64,000 nt of DNA from Fonsecaea monophora (GCF_001642475.1 NW_019173935.1:620001-684000); one strand, 5' to 3'; positions 41,651-53,337 are shown, counted from the first letter of the stretch. Notes: generated by a model not told the origin, from the sequence alone. Numbers and translations are program-made.

Positions 41651-42094
41651 CTAGAAGCCAGGCGGGTTGAGTCTCTGACTGACTCTCGTCCATTTCGGTA
41701 GCTCTGAAATATTTCATCAGTAATTGTATGCACGGATGAGAGCTTGCCAGGCATACTGTGAATGCCTTTCCTGTATTTCTTTTCCTTGCGATCAAAAATC
41801 GTGTACTTGTCCTTTGGAAGCATCTCCTCCTCTCGAGGCATCTCCTGGTACCATCGTTCTACCGCTTTTGCCGTCAAACCGCCATTTTTTTGTAGGGCAG
41901 TGCTGACCGTATCGACCACTTTATCGACCAACTTTAATCGCTTTCGTTGACGCGCTTTCTGCATCGAAGAGAGGCGCCAGGGGATTTTCCTGCAAGCAAG
42001 ACTCAATTAGTATGGACGACCGGCGAAGAGCTCCCTTTCCAACATAGACGCACCATAGAAGACCTCCTGCTAGAGGAGAAGTCGGCCTGAACAT
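41651..42094 (-). CDS. MRPL31: Mitochondrial large ribosomal subunit protein mL60 (MRPL31)
   Basis: Fungal-specific protein of the mitochondrial large ribosomal subunit. Three exons, 42094-42054, 41989-41757 and 41703-41651, give 108 residues. The first exon encodes just MFRPTSPLAGGLLW, joined through a 64-nt intron (GTGCGT donor) to KIPWRLSSMQKARQRKRL. The second intron (53 nt, GTATGC donor) sits in an otherwise open frame; removing it yields the conserved end KGIHKLPKWTRVSQRLNPPGF. The ERWYQEMPREEEMLPKDKYTIFDRK block is characteristic of the family. The gene is divergent from tafazzin, 308 bp between start codons, so two mitochondrial genes may share a promoter. Confidence 0.95.
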
Positions 42095-42402
42095 GGCTGA
42101 CGAAACGAAAAGGAAAATAGGAATTGACTGATCAAGTGCAGGTCGAAAAGTGAGCTGGTATTGTTGCGTAGGAGAATGGGAAGTTCGAGCGCTATCGGAA
42201 ATGTTGCCGCAATCATTCGCTCCGCAGCTTCAGCAAAAAAAAAATCCCGCCGACTTACTGACAGCCAACAGCTCCCGCACGACGCCTCCAGCAGACATGG
42301 ATTAATGATAATTTCTAACTACGGCGCTCCACGATTCCTCCCTTCCTTAATCAGACTCGATGGACTTCATTACATTCGTTCCTTTGCCGCGCTACATCAC
42401 CA
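42095..42402. promoter_or_regulatory. Shared divergent upstream region of mL60 and tafazzin
   Basis: 308 bp between the two start codons. It contains an A-run at about 42235-42245. No TATA box is clear. Confidence 0.45.
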
Positions 42403-43602
42403 ATGCCCCTCCACCGCAATGACCTCAATCTCTACCAAAACCTGGAGTCCCCGAGCTTTTTCTGGCGCGGTGCCTCGTACCAAACGATCCTTACCGTTGC
42501 CACGTTGTCGCGTCTCTTCCTCTACACTCTGAACAAAACCGAAGTCCAAGGGTTACCCCGTTTTCTCGACCTCTTAAAGTCGCGTTCCGACTTCAAAACA
42601 CGTCGTCGCGGGCTGTTGACCGTCTCGAACCATATTTCCGTCCTCGACGAACCATTAATATGGGGCGTTCTTCCTTTCTCCTTCGCAGCCTTCCACGGCT
42701 ATATGAACCACCGCTGGAGTCTGGGTAGTCATGATATCTGCTTCAAAAATGCATTTACGTCCCATTTCTTCACATTGGGACAAGTCCTCCCTATCCACCG
42801 CGGCGCACACTCGCCTTTTGGTGGACCCTACCAGGCAACGATGACCGAAGCTGTCCGCCTCCTCTCCAAGATCTCTGCACAGAAGCAATCACTCAGTCCC
42901 CTGAGCAATCCGCGGTTTCACAAGGATTGGAAGCCTGCTCAATGGCCCTGGGATTGCGTGGATCCGTTTTCCGACATCTCGCCTCCACCGTCCTACCCAT
43001 CACAGCCCTCCGATGTGAGGTGGTATCTCGCCCCATCACGCTATGCAAGCAACTCGTACAGCTGGGTACACATCTTTCCCGAGGGAATGATCCACCAAGC
43101 CACTGACAAGACGATGCGCTACTTCAAATGGGGTGTGGCCCGGCTCATTCTCGAGCCGCCTGAGTGTCCTGACGTGGTACCCATGTTCATTGAAGGAACG
43201 GACCAGGTTATGCATGAGAGTCGGTCCTTCCCTCGCTTCATACCCAGGATCGGGAAAAGAATATCTCTTACAATCGGACGGGAGCTCGACGTTGAAGCAG
43301 TGTTTGGTGACCTGCGCAAGCGCTGGCGAGATCTGGCGGACCGACATGCCCGTGAAGCCGGACTGCCTGGATGGGACGAGATGATTCTGGGTCTTGTGCC
43401 CGAGAACTTGGCAAATCATCCCGAGGCCGTGGAGCTGAGGATCGAATGTACAAAACGTGTGCGGGAGGCGGTCCTCGAGGTCAGACGCTCCAGGGGGTTG
43501 CCGGATGAAGATCCCAAGAATGGAGTGGTTGAGACGTGGGCGAGAGAAGGCCCGAAGCGTGAAGGCTTGATGGACGACGGCACTTGGGTCAAGGACACCT
43601 AG
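42403..43602 (+). CDS. TAZ1: Tafazzin, cardiolipin transacylase
   Basis: Mitochondrial phospholipid-lysophospholipid transacylase that remodels cardiolipin. It has a single exon of 399 residues. The acyltransferase HX4D motif is intact in TVSNHISVLDEPLIWG (His near residue 77). The other family blocks are HDICFKNAFTSHFFTLGQVLPIHRG and HIFPEGMIHQ, the latter at about 226 before KWGVARLI. The N-terminal hydrophobic stretch (ILTVATLSRLFLYTLN) fits the interfacial membrane anchor. A ~55-residue Ser/Pro-rich insert lies between the HRG block and the FPEG block, as commonly seen in filamentous fungi. Confidence 0.95.
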   Translation: MPLHRNDLNLYQNLESPSFFWRGASYQTILTVATLSRLFLYTLNKTEVQGLPRFLDLLKSRSDFKTRRRGLLTVSNHISVLDEPLIWGVLPFSFAAFHGYMNHRWSLGSHDICFKNAFTSHFFTLGQVLPIHRGAHSPFGGPYQATMTEAVRLLSKISAQKQSLSPLSNPRFHKDWKPAQWPWDCVDPFSDISPPPSYPSQPSDVRWYLAPSRYASNSYSWVHIFPEGMIHQATDKTMRYFKWGVARLILEPPECPDVVPMFIEGTDQVMHESRSFPRFIPRIGKRISLTIGRELDVEAVFGDLRKRWRDLADRHAREAGLPGWDEMILGLVPENLANHPEAVELRIECTKRVREAVLEVRRSRGLPDEDPKNGVVETWAREGPKREGLMDDGTWVKDT

Positions 43603-44461
43603 AAGAGAGAGAACCAGTGTGTGCACGGGAAGGACAATGCATCCATGAGCCATTCCCATGTCCATGAGGCTCTTGTATAGCCTTTCACAACGGAGATTTG
43701 ACATCCTGACCCTCAAACAGAACGTGGATTCACTCGCTTCTTCCCCCCGTGTTCGGACTCGGATTCTCCACTACCTACCCCTTGCCACTGCTAGAAATAG
43801 GTATTCATACTAATACATACATACTCACTCGGCCCAATATGGTTGATTTGTGTTAGGTACATAATTTCGAAAAGCATCCCGCCCGGGCTAATCTCTTTCC
43901 TCGCTTCCACCAGTTCAAATGTGTACATCTCGTACAGTCGTAGGAATGTATCACACCTTCGATAAGACGTGCACAGCTACCTACATTACCTAGTACCTAT
44001 GTAGCTCTCACCTGTCACTGCGTCGTCAGGGTCAAGCCAGTCAAGCGGCACGTCTTTTCCACTACTATTATTCCAGGACAAAGGACAGACCTATACAAGA
44101 GCCAAATTCCCAGTTGACCATCGAGCTGCATTTAAGGGATAAAAAGACATATCCTCATTCAGACCTAAACACGTATCTGCAGTTGTACTGGGGTATCCAA
44201 GGCTGCCACAAACACCAACCCAGCCCTGCAAACGACACGCTCCCGCTTTCATTGTCGTAGCCTTTTTCCAATGCCACAAACCCTGTTATCCAAATAGTTC
44301 TCGGGTCGTCAGCCTGCCCCTCCCAGCCCGCTAAAAATACAGGCGTCGCCGACCCCAATCTGTCCTCAATGGTACCAGAGTTCCCCAAGAGAACTACCAG
44401 AGCTATTCAGAATCATAGTTGTCTGCCGCTGTTAAAAAATCGTACCTAAAACCCAATAACC
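43603..44461. other. Intergenic region between convergent tafazzin and RAD21
   Basis: 859 bp containing both 3' untranslated regions. I see no additional gene or repeat of note. Confidence 0.55.
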
Positions 44462-46321
44462 TCAAGCTGAAGCAGCCACTTGCTGAGAAGCCGTTGTGGG
44501 GACAGTTGGATCTTCGCCTGGGCTTGTCTCGGCCCATGCTCCCCACAGTCCTCGTTTTGCTCTGATCCGCAGGGGCATTCCTATCGACTTGTCGCCTTGC
44601 TCAACCTTTATTGCATCCTTTGAGGCTAGAACTAGCACCTCGAAGAACATTTTGGTGGCATCCTCCTTGCTTGCCCGACCTTCTGGGACGAGATCTTGTA
44701 GGAGCACGGATTTCTTGGCTGGCGAAGATGGATGGACATCATCAGCATTTCCAAGTCGGTCACGCAGGAGGTGAACTGCATGTTGTGTCCCGAGTGAGAT
44801 AGGGCCGCTGTCGGCAGGATGGACAAGCGGCACCGTCGTATCGTTGAATGTGCCGTCGCCGGCATCATCGTCGTCCTCAGCAGCATTATCGAAGACTGGA
44901 AGGCCGTCGCTCATGGGTAGAGGGGCTGTGTCATCCAGGGTGATGTCGCGCTGGGCATCATCAAGGTGGACACCTTCATCCTCCATTGCATTTTCTGGGC
45001 CTTGTAGTCGTGGGGACTTTTCACTGTGTTCGTCTTCGCTTAGACCACCGATGCCGCTATCTCGCTTCCTCTTGAGTTGCCCGGATTTCGACACTAATTC
45101 AAACGACAATAGACCTTGGAGCTCGGGTGCCCAATCTTTGGACTGGCCGTCATTCATCGCGTACAAAACAAAGCCGCCGCTCTTTTGCATGTTGGCCAAG
45201 TTCATCGTGAGAGAATTTGAAGGCAGAAACGATGGAGGGCGCAAGATCTTCGACCGGTCTGCTGCCTGTGCTTTGATCTGGTTATTATGGAGCACAGTTT
45301 CAACGTCGGGCATGAGGACTTTCTGCTTTCTACTCCGCTGACGTTGCCGGGCTGCCACTTCTTCGATCTCCTCTTCCGGTGGGTTATGGAATGTCGTGTC
45401 GAGTTCGCGAAGGATGTCAGAGTTAGCCTCTGATAAAGGAGACTCTGTGTCTCGTCCACGAGACGGGGACCCCGCCACTCGTTGCAATTGGAGTGTTTCG
45501 TCGTCTTCGAGCTCAAGCGGTGCTGCATCACCAACAGGAGGTAGAGTATCATCTGCATAAGGCTGATCCGGCATAGGCGTGTCTTCACCGAAATCCAAGT
45601 CGAGCGCGTCTTCATCGTCATAAAGGAGGGCCTCTCCTTCGCCACTAGGTTTCGGGCTCTGTGCATTTCGACCAAGATTCATACTGACGGTGGTGTCATT
45701 CATGTCCATGTCATCGCCTTCTCCAAAGTCGAGATCAAGATCGACCTCATTGTATAATAATTCTTCGTTAGGAGTGAGCATCGATTGAGAACTCTTCTGC
45801 TGAGGGACGAGAGAGCTCGTCCAGTCCTCTTCCTCCTCCTCATCGAGCAATTGACTTTGTTCGATTGTAGTGGGTTGTTGTTGGGTCATGGGGAACGTGA
45901 AGTCCATATTAGAGAACAAATCATCGATGGTGAGCAATTCAGGTAAATTGAGGTCGACAGTGGTTGCCGCATTGGCGGGCAGATCATGGTTGTTGGTCGA
46001 TTTGAAGGTCTAATGTATCATTAGCATAGAATACTACAGGAAGGAAAGGCGACGCACCATTCTGATCTTGACCAAGGCCTCGTTACAATCGTCGAGCAGA
46101 TATCGGGCTTTCCTCCCATAGATTCGCACCACGCCCAGCATAAGCTGACCACTCAGGCGCAAGGCCATAGGAGCATGTCCTTGGTCCACAATGGCGCCCA
46201 CGCTGCTCTGAATATCGGATTGTAGGATTTGTGATTTTGAGAGCTTGCGCTCGACATTAGAAGCAAGCCAGACACGAGCCAAAGGCCCGGTCTTGGCCAG
46301 GAGTTGTTCTGAATAAAACAT
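44462..46321 (-). CDS. RAD21: Cohesin kleisin subunit RAD21/SCC1
   Basis: Closes the cohesin ring between Smc1 and Smc3; nuclear, cleaved by separase at anaphase. Two exons, 46321-46058 and 46009-44462, with a 48-nt intron (GTGCGT donor, TTAG acceptor), give 603 residues. The N-terminal kleisin domain is nearly canonical: MFYSEQLLAKTGPLARVWLASN, APMALRLSGQLMLGVVRIYGRKARYLLDDCNEAL. The middle is acidic and disordered with many repeated LDLDFGE(D/G)D elements. The C-terminal winged helix includes QHAVHLLRDRL, ATKMFFEVLVLASKDAIKVEQ and LRIRAKRGLWGAWAE. The repeated LDLDFGE patches and alternate Ser-rich segments are probable phosphorylation and separase regions, but I could not pick a single cleavage site. 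The mitotic rather than meiotic (Rec8) kleisin is the better match. Confidence 0.95.
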
Positions 46322-47183
46322 GTCAAGGTGAGTGAGAGGCTGAGCTGTGAGTGACAGCTCACGGGGACATGTGGACGGGTGAGGGGAGTTTAAGTCAGGT
46401 TGTAGAAGTGGGCGAGGGACCTTCGACGCGTCGAGGGCAGGATGATGTTGATTTCAGGTCGCGCAAGTGGATTCGAAGACAGATCCGACCAAAAAAAGAT
46501 GCGAGGAGGATTTCGCAAAGAATCAAAGCTGAGAAAGGCGCGCTCTCTATGGAGACGACGGAAAAATGCGAGTAAGTAATGGGAGGTTGGTGGTTGGGAT
46601 GCGACTTGAGAGATGCGAAAGGTCGGGGAGAAAAGAGGGCGGAGTGGCTGGGCGTCCGATGGGCAGATGAGAGGTGGATGGGCGAAGGTTGATCTTGTTT
46701 GTCCCTCGTAGTCGTGGCAGCCTCGCCAGTAACGCCCACCCTCCACCGCCCAACGCCAACCCAATGGCCAGTGTTCGAGCACGCCTAGTAGTGCCTAGTA
46801 CCTAGTGGCTTCTCGTGTTCGCCCAACCTTCCGCCTCTGGGGGGCAAATTGGAGTTTGGAGTTGCGGCCCACCAGGGCCCATGCCTTACCGTAGCGTCAA
46901 TGCAATTTGCAAGATTTCGAGGACGGAGACAGAGGCGACAGGATCCCTGAGATCTTACTGCGAACCCCCATTCTTCCTTCCAACAGATTCATTGCGCACA
47001 CGGCTGACCGCTCTGTCGTGTGACAACAATTATCCTCCTATTCCCTCTGTCGATATTTGTTTGAGTCCACTCTAGCGTTCGTCGTCCGTGCATGTGTTGC
47101 CTTCGATCATCCACTCGACTATCCTTTCTCATCATACATTTTGCGGACGATGGGGTGGAAATCAACATAGCTAACATGCAATC
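46322..47183. promoter_or_regulatory. Divergent upstream region of RAD21 and PMR1
   Basis: 862 bp between two start codons. It contains a short TGCCTAGTACCTAGTGG-type duplication near 46788-46806 and an out-of-frame ATG at 47177 just before the PMR1 start (listed separately). Confidence 0.45.
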
Positions 47184-47274
47184 ATGTCAACATTACTACC
47201 GGTCTTCAATGCAGAATCGCAGACAGACAGGCCGCGGAGTCCAGCCCGCTATGCATCCACTTCCTCCTCGATAA
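47177..47274 (+). promoter_or_regulatory. Upstream ORF overlapping the PMR1 start codon
   Basis: An ATG seven bases before the PMR1 ATG, in another frame, opens about 32 codons and ends at the TAA at 47272-47274. Both ATGs have A at -3. If the mRNA leader includes it, it would compete with the PMR1 start. Transcript start data are needed; this is inferred from sequence only. Confidence 0.35.
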
Positions 47275-50200
47275 CATCCTCTTACTCTCTCCTGACCCCC
47301 CAAGAAACCGCCGAGCAACTGAAGACTTCAATCACTCAAGGCCTGCTGCGGACTGAGGCACATGCGCGACTGGCAAAGGACGGGCCCAATGAGTTGCCCC
47401 ATGAAGAGGAGGAGCCACTATGGTTGAGATTTCTTAAGCAGTTCAAAGAGACCTTGATACTTCTCCTGCTCGCATCGGCCGCCATCTCGCTCTTCATTGG
47501 CAACAAAGACGATGCCGTCAGTATTGCCCTCGCCGTCACCATTGTGGTTACCGTCGCTTTTGTGCAAGAGTATCGATCGGAAAAATCCTTGGAGGCCTTG
47601 CATAAATTGGTGCCTCATTATGCCCATGTCAGACGCTCGGGGCCCCGATCGACCACGTACACGGCTAGACATCAGCATTCTGAAAATGAAGCAATTGAGA
47701 TGGAGCCATTGGCTAACGGCGCCGCGGTCCCCCCCGAGGAAAAGTCGTCTGCTACGATTCCTGCATCCCAGCTTGTCGTGGGTGACCTCGTCATCTTTGC
47801 TACCGGCGACCGCATTCCCGCCGACATCAGAATCACTCACGCTGCCGAGCTGACAATCGACGAATCCAATTTGACCGGCGAAAATGAACCAGTGGAAAAG
47901 TTTCCTGCCGCGCTGGACCCGACCATCCGTAGGTCGGAGCACCACGGTACCCCTGAACCGTACAATGCTGCTGGTGCAGTAGGCACCGACGTACGTCTCA
48001 ATGAGCAGCACAACATCGCGTTCATGGGAACACTGGTGCGGTCAGGCCATGGAGAAGGAATTGTCATCGCAACCGGCGGAAAAACCGAGTTTGGGACGAT
48101 TTCGTTGTCGCTTCAGGAGATTGAGGCTCCTCGGACGCCTCTCCAGCAGTCGATGGATTTGCTGGGGAAGCAACTTAGCTACATGTCTTTCGTCGTCATT
48201 GGGGTCATTATCATCATCGGTCTTATTCAGGGCAAGAAACTGTTGGATTTGTTCACCATTGGAGTGTCACTGGCCGTTGCCGCAATTCCTGAGGGTTTAC
48301 CCATCATTGTCACGGTCACTCTTGCACTGGGAGTGTTACGAATGGCTAAACGAGGAGCAATTGTCCGCAAGCTCCCCAGCGTCGAGACACTAGGTTCGGT
48401 GAATGTGGTTTGCAGCGACAAGACAGGAACTTTGACTCTCAACCACATGACCGTGACCAAATTGTGGCATTTCGATATGGGGAAGCCATTCTCCGTCGAC
48501 CCGACCGCAGCACTCACATCCGCGACCAAGGCCATCCTTCGAATCGGGAATATTGCAAACAACGGTCGACTCTCTCACAATGCTTCCGGGACTCCCGCGA
48601 CCGCTGCCTCTGCTGCGGTGCTATCCTCTACTAGAGATAGATCATCTACCGTCACCAAGAGTCGATGGCTGGGTCAGCCGACTGATATCGCCATGCTCGA
48701 TTTGTTGGATGCGCACGGTGAAGACGATGTTCGTGAAAAGATTGGACCGCGAACAAGCGAGACGCCATTCAGTTCGGAGCGAAAGTGGATGGGCGTTGTC
48801 ATTGGCAGTGCCCTTGGCGAAATGACCAACGGCTATGGGCATGGGTCGGAAACGGCCTATATCAAAGGCTCGTTGGAACAGATTCTGAGCAGGTCTGACA
48901 CGTATCTGACTAAAGATGGTCAAGAAGTGGTGCTTGACGAGAGCCGTCGGAAAGAAGCCAGTGCAGCGGCACAGGCAATGGCGGAGGAGGGACTCCGGGT
49001 CATCGCATTTGCCAGTGGTGTCCTCAGGCATAAGCCACGGCAGACCAGCAGAAGCTCCACACCATCGTTGGGAAATAAGAAGTCCACAGAGCCAGAGTCG
49101 GATATCTTTACTGGCTTGTGTTTTGCAGGGTTGGTCGGGATGAACGACCCTCCCCGAAAACACGTGAACAGATCTATTCGACGGCTGATGAATGGAGGAG
49201 TGAAAGTCATCATGATCACGGGTGATGCAGAGACGACGGCGGTGGCGATTGCAAAGAATCTCGGGATGCCCGTCAGTCAAGGAAGTTCTGGTTCGAGGTC
49301 CGTCCTTCGAGGTGATGAGCTTGACCGTATGTCAGAGGAAGAACTGTCGGAGGCCATTGTCAGGACGAACATTTTTGCGCGCACCAGCCCAGACCACAAG
49401 ATGAAGATTATTCGAGCTCTTCAGGCTCGGGGAGACGTGGTGGCCATGACGGGTGACGGGGTCAACGATGCTCCTGCGCTCAAAAAGGCCGACATTGGAA
49501 TTGCAATGGGAAAGCTAGGCACAGATGTGGCCAAAGAGGCGGCCGATATGATTCTGACAGACGACGACTTTTCCACAATCCTCCGTGCCATCGAACAAGG
49601 GAAGGGAATCTTTTTCAACATTCAAAATTTCATCACATTCCAGCTGAGCACGAGTGTCGCGGCGTTGAGTTTGGTCCTTCTCAGTACCATGTTTGGTTTC
49701 AAGAATCCGCTCAATGCCATGCAGATTCTTTGGATCAGTAAGTCATGTCGGGTGATTGTTCGCAGTTCCTCAGCTAACGTGTCTCAGATATACTCATGGA
49801 TGGCCCTCCTGCTCAGTCACTGGGAGTTGAACCAGTTGATCCGCGGGTCATGATGCAGCCGCCACGACCTCGCAATGCCAATGTGCTGACCAAACGACTT
49901 ATCCGCCGGGTTCTCACCTCGGCGTCGATCATCATGATGGGCACTCTTTTCATCTATCTTCGAGAGATGGTGGACATTGATGATCCCACGGTCGACCCGC
50001 TGGCGGTGGCGTCGACACCCCTCCGCACCCGAGTGGTGACGAAACGCGACACCACCATGACCTTTACGACGTTTGTGCTTTTTGACATGTTCAATGCGCT
50101 GACTTGCCGGTCGGAATCCAAGTCGGTGCTGATTGGCGAAATCAAGCTCTTTGGAAACAAAATGTTCAACTACGCGGTTGCAGGCAGTCTCGCGGGCCAA

Positions 50201-50386
50201 CTGTGTGTTATATACTTGCCATTTTTGCAACGGGTTTTTCAGACCGAGGCGCTGGGTCTGTGGGACCTGGTCTCTCTGATATGCATAAGCAGTACTGTGT
50301 TTTGGGTTGATGAATTGAGGAAATGGGCTGAAAGGAGGCGAAGTTCTGGACGCATGCCGAGTGTTGGGTATTCGGCCAATGTATAG
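47184..50386 (+). CDS. PMR1: Golgi Ca2+/Mn2+-transporting P-type ATPase (SPCA family)
   Basis: Pumps Ca2+ and Mn2+ into the Golgi, supporting glycosylation and ion tolerance. Two exons, 47184-49737 and 49788-50386; the 50-nt intron (GTAAGT donor) falls inside the conserved MQILWINILMDGPPAQSLG helix. Total 1050 residues. P-type hallmarks are all present: NLTGENEP (actuator, about 230), PEGLP in M4, the phosphorylation site CSDKTGTLT (Asp near 411), MTGDGVNDAPALKKADIGIAMG (near 757) and the M5-M10 helices in exon 2. The short N-terminus without a long autoregulatory calmodulin region, and the overall length, fit PMR1/SPCA rather than the vacuolar PMC1 type. A Ser/Thr-rich insert lies in the nucleotide domain around residue 460-490. 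Confidence 0.95.
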
Positions 50387-51186
50387 GATGACTGCTGGGA
50401 GGGATATGGTGGTGGGTAACTCGATTCATGGAGCCCAAGTATAGTCGTGGCGGTGTATAGATTAGACGAAACCGTGTAACGAAGGAATATTAATTATCAC
50501 GACAGACGTGTCGCTGTCGCTGGTAATGGGCTTGTTTCAGCTGCGGAGCCGTGACAAAAGACCGACGAGGCTGAGAACGACAAGGCTGAGTAGATGTGCA
50601 TCATCCCATTGGCCAGTCGGTTCCGGAACCTCGTTATCCCGCTTTTGCTGTCAACGACCATTGGATTCGATATCTCTCTTCTTAGGACATTGCAAGCTTT
50701 GGTTCAAGCGACTCGGACCCTGCACACCATTTCTCCCCGTGTACCGAGAATTCTGTCCGACAGTTGGATCAGGCCCTGCGACTAGCTAGCCAAGGTTTGC
50801 GCCAAAGCCGGTGGAAGGTGGCAGAAGGACTCCCTGCGTACGGAGGGGAAAAGAAAAAAATCCTTTGTATAAGTCAGCAAGCAGCCAGATCCGATATCGA
50901 TATCAACATCGACGGAGACACCACATTTTCGACCGCGATTGCGATAGAGACAACATCGAAGAAACAGCAACACCAGCCATAGGGACGCATAGGGCTTATT
51001 TATTGCCACGCTCTTTCTGTGTTCCTCTCCCCCCCCCCCCCCCCCCCCCCCCCCGCTCTCTGAATTTCCCATCTGTCTGCGCACGACGTCAACCCCTCCG
51101 CCCGCCCGATACCATTGCCATTGCCATTGCTGCCTGCTCTCGATAGAATTACACACCTCGACAGGCCCGAGTCCTTTCATTCAGCC
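50387..51186. other. Intergenic region upstream of FMN1
   Basis: 800 bp between PMR1 and riboflavin kinase. Its main feature is the 26-base C run described separately. I see no gene. Confidence 0.55.
51029..51054. repeat. Poly-C tract (26 C) in the FMN1 upstream region
   Basis: An uninterrupted run of 26 C ends 132 bp upstream of the riboflavin kinase ATG, flanked by CTCT-type sequence. On the other strand it is poly-G, which can form a G-quadruplex. Length in an assembly may be imprecise at such homopolymers. Confidence 0.95.
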
Positions 51187-52575
51187 ATGCCACCCAACGG
51201 TCCACGCGATCCGTACGCCGGGCCCGAAGCAGGGCCCGAACCGCCGTTTCCCATCAAGCTGTGCGGGCCGGTGATCAAGGGGTTTGGGAGAGGGAGTAAA
51301 GAGGTGAGTGAGAGTGGTTCTTTGTTTTCTTCCTTTTTGTTTCCTCGTCGTTGCGTTACGTTGTGTTGCGGGTATGTTTCGTGTGTCCCGGGTTTTGGTC
51401 CTCGGCTCCACGGAAAAAGAGAATTCGGTGCTTCCAAGGGACGTTTATGAGCGGGTGGGCAGAAGGGAGGACTACAAGAGCAGGTTAGGAGTGGGTGGGT
51501 GAGTGAGTGAGCAAAAAGGCTGTGCTGTTGCACTGCTACGTCGAGAATACCGTTGTCCTGAGAGATCTTCTCGAGTTATTAAACGCCGACTACACGACAT
51601 CCGCGACTGCGGTCTCTGTTGTTCTGATTACGAGAAGACGACCGCATTGACCATCTCACCACCTTGGACCTTCGAGGACAGCCAACTCCCTCCCACAAAA
51701 TCTTCAGACGAAAGATGTCATTTTCCTGAGATGTCATTTTCCATTGTCCGGGGCTGCTATCTCATCTCAGGGCTCCTCCCATACCCGAGGACCAAAGCCA
51801 TCTATCTCTTCTTCCTCGTCCCCCCAGCCTACTCTTCTCTTCTCTACCTTTGTCTTTCTTTTTTCCATGTTTGCCCCCCTCGATTTCTCCTCAAATACAT
51901 ACCAAGCAGCACCAAGACCCTCGGACGAAACAGCCAAAACTGACTTTCCTCTTTTATCTCGGACGAAAACAGCTCGGCATTCCCACAGCCAACATCCCCA
52001 CGGAAGGTCTTTCGACCGAGCACCCAACGCTGCCCAGCGGGATCTACTACGGTTTCGTGGGCCTGTCGCTGAAAAGCTGCCCGTCTGCAGCTGCACCGGC
52101 ACCGGCTTCGACTCCCAGCACGAATACCAACAACACCAATCCCGCCTCCTCGTCATCCTCGATATCCTCCGCCCCGGACTCTTCAACCTCATCCTCGATC
52201 CCCGCTCCCCCCCTCGTGTCGATCCACCCGGCCGTCCTCTCCATCGGCTTCAACCCCTTCTACAAGAACACGGTGCGCTCCGTCGAGATCCACATCCTGC
52301 ACGAGTTCCCGCGTGACTTTTACGGCGCCGCCCTCAACCTGCTCATCCTGGGGTACATCCGGCCCGAGTACGACTACGTCAGCCTGGACGCCCTGGTCGA
52401 GGACATCCACGTCGACTGCGCCGTCGCGGCGCGCAGTCTCGAGAGGCCCGCCTACCAGGCCTTTCGGCAGGCCGGCTGGGAGAGCTGGTTGACGGACTTT
52501 TCGTGGATGGACAAGGTGGATGCCAAGGAGGTGGAGAGGGTCGTGTTGGGTCAAGACGGGAAGGGTCAGGGTTAG
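51187..52575 (+). CDS. FMN1: Riboflavin kinase
   Basis: Phosphorylates riboflavin to FMN. Two exons, 51187-51303 and 51973-52575, give 239 residues. Exon 1 encodes the N-terminus to IKLCGPVIKGFGRGSKE; exon 2 continues LGIPTANIPTEGL, the nucleotide/Mg-binding TAN motif. Further marks are LPSGIYYGFVGL, NPFYKNTVRSVEIHILHEF (catalytic Glu) and LILGYIRPEYDYVSLDALVEDIHVD. Between GIYYGFV and PAVLSIGFNPFY there is a Ser/Ala/Thr/Asn/Pro-rich insert of about 50 residues not seen in compact homologues. The intron is 669 nt, far longer than any other in the window, yet both junctions (GTGAGT, AACAG) join the family blocks exactly. Its products FMN and FAD feed the several flavoenzymes nearby, though no regulation links them. 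Confidence 0.94.
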
Positions 52576-53337
52576 GGGGCAGAGTCAGAACCAGAATGAT
52601 GTTCATGGTGATGGTGATGACGGTAGTGATTATGGCCATGGTGATGTGCAGGAATGAAAGGAATGAAGGAATGACTGGACAGAAAGGGTCGATCCAGTGG
52701 TAGTGGTAGGGATAGAGATATACCCCAGCGGGCAAAGATGCAAAGGACTGACGACTAACCAACGGTAGAGGAAGAGGTAGAGGTATTTCTGAGACGCAAG
52801 ATACAGGACACCGGTACAAGGTATAAGATGAACTCCTCAAGGAGGGTATAGCTTCACTTTCCCTCTCCCTTTCCTGTCAATAGGGCCTACAGGGGTTATA
52901 CAGGTAGATTCCTCAATAACGAGAGGCTCTACGACCAAACATTCATGCACTCGTCCATGGGTTGGATCAAGTGTCCTACGAATACCCAGGGAAGGAGAGA
53001 AATCGATCCGTCACGGCCTCGCAATTTTCAATTCATCAACAGTGCCGGGCAAGGCTCTCGGGACACTAAAGAAATTCCACGACAAACACCGTCCGTGACG
53101 GTCCACGCCTCGAGTTTCTGTCCCAAATCAAGGGTCATGGGTAGGTATAAAAATCCTGTACTCGCGCAGTTCCACTGCAGCTTGTCCACAGTCTTCCCCA
53201 ATTGCCGGGCCTGAAGCCAACATGGCCCGGACCTCCAGGCCATCCTACCAGGCCATATAACCAAAGTATCCCGCCACATCGCACCTCCATTTGATACATA
53301 AAGCATTCGTAAAACCGCAAATAACTTTTTAGGCCTC
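52576..53337. other. Intergenic region between convergent FMN1 and ACUK/ERT1
   Basis: 762 bp containing both 3' regions. A GGTGATGATGG-type degenerate patch occurs near 52600-52650. I see no gene. Confidence 0.55.

Noticed and set aside
41563..42006. Continuous 147-codon minus frame as the mL60 gene
   Set aside because: It reads through an intron and starts within another; the spliced three-exon model restores the conserved N- and C-termini of the family.
51503..51943. 146-codon frame inside the FMN1 intron as a separate gene
   Set aside because: No recognisable motif, and it lies wholly within an intron whose junctions are well supported by the riboflavin kinase family sequence.
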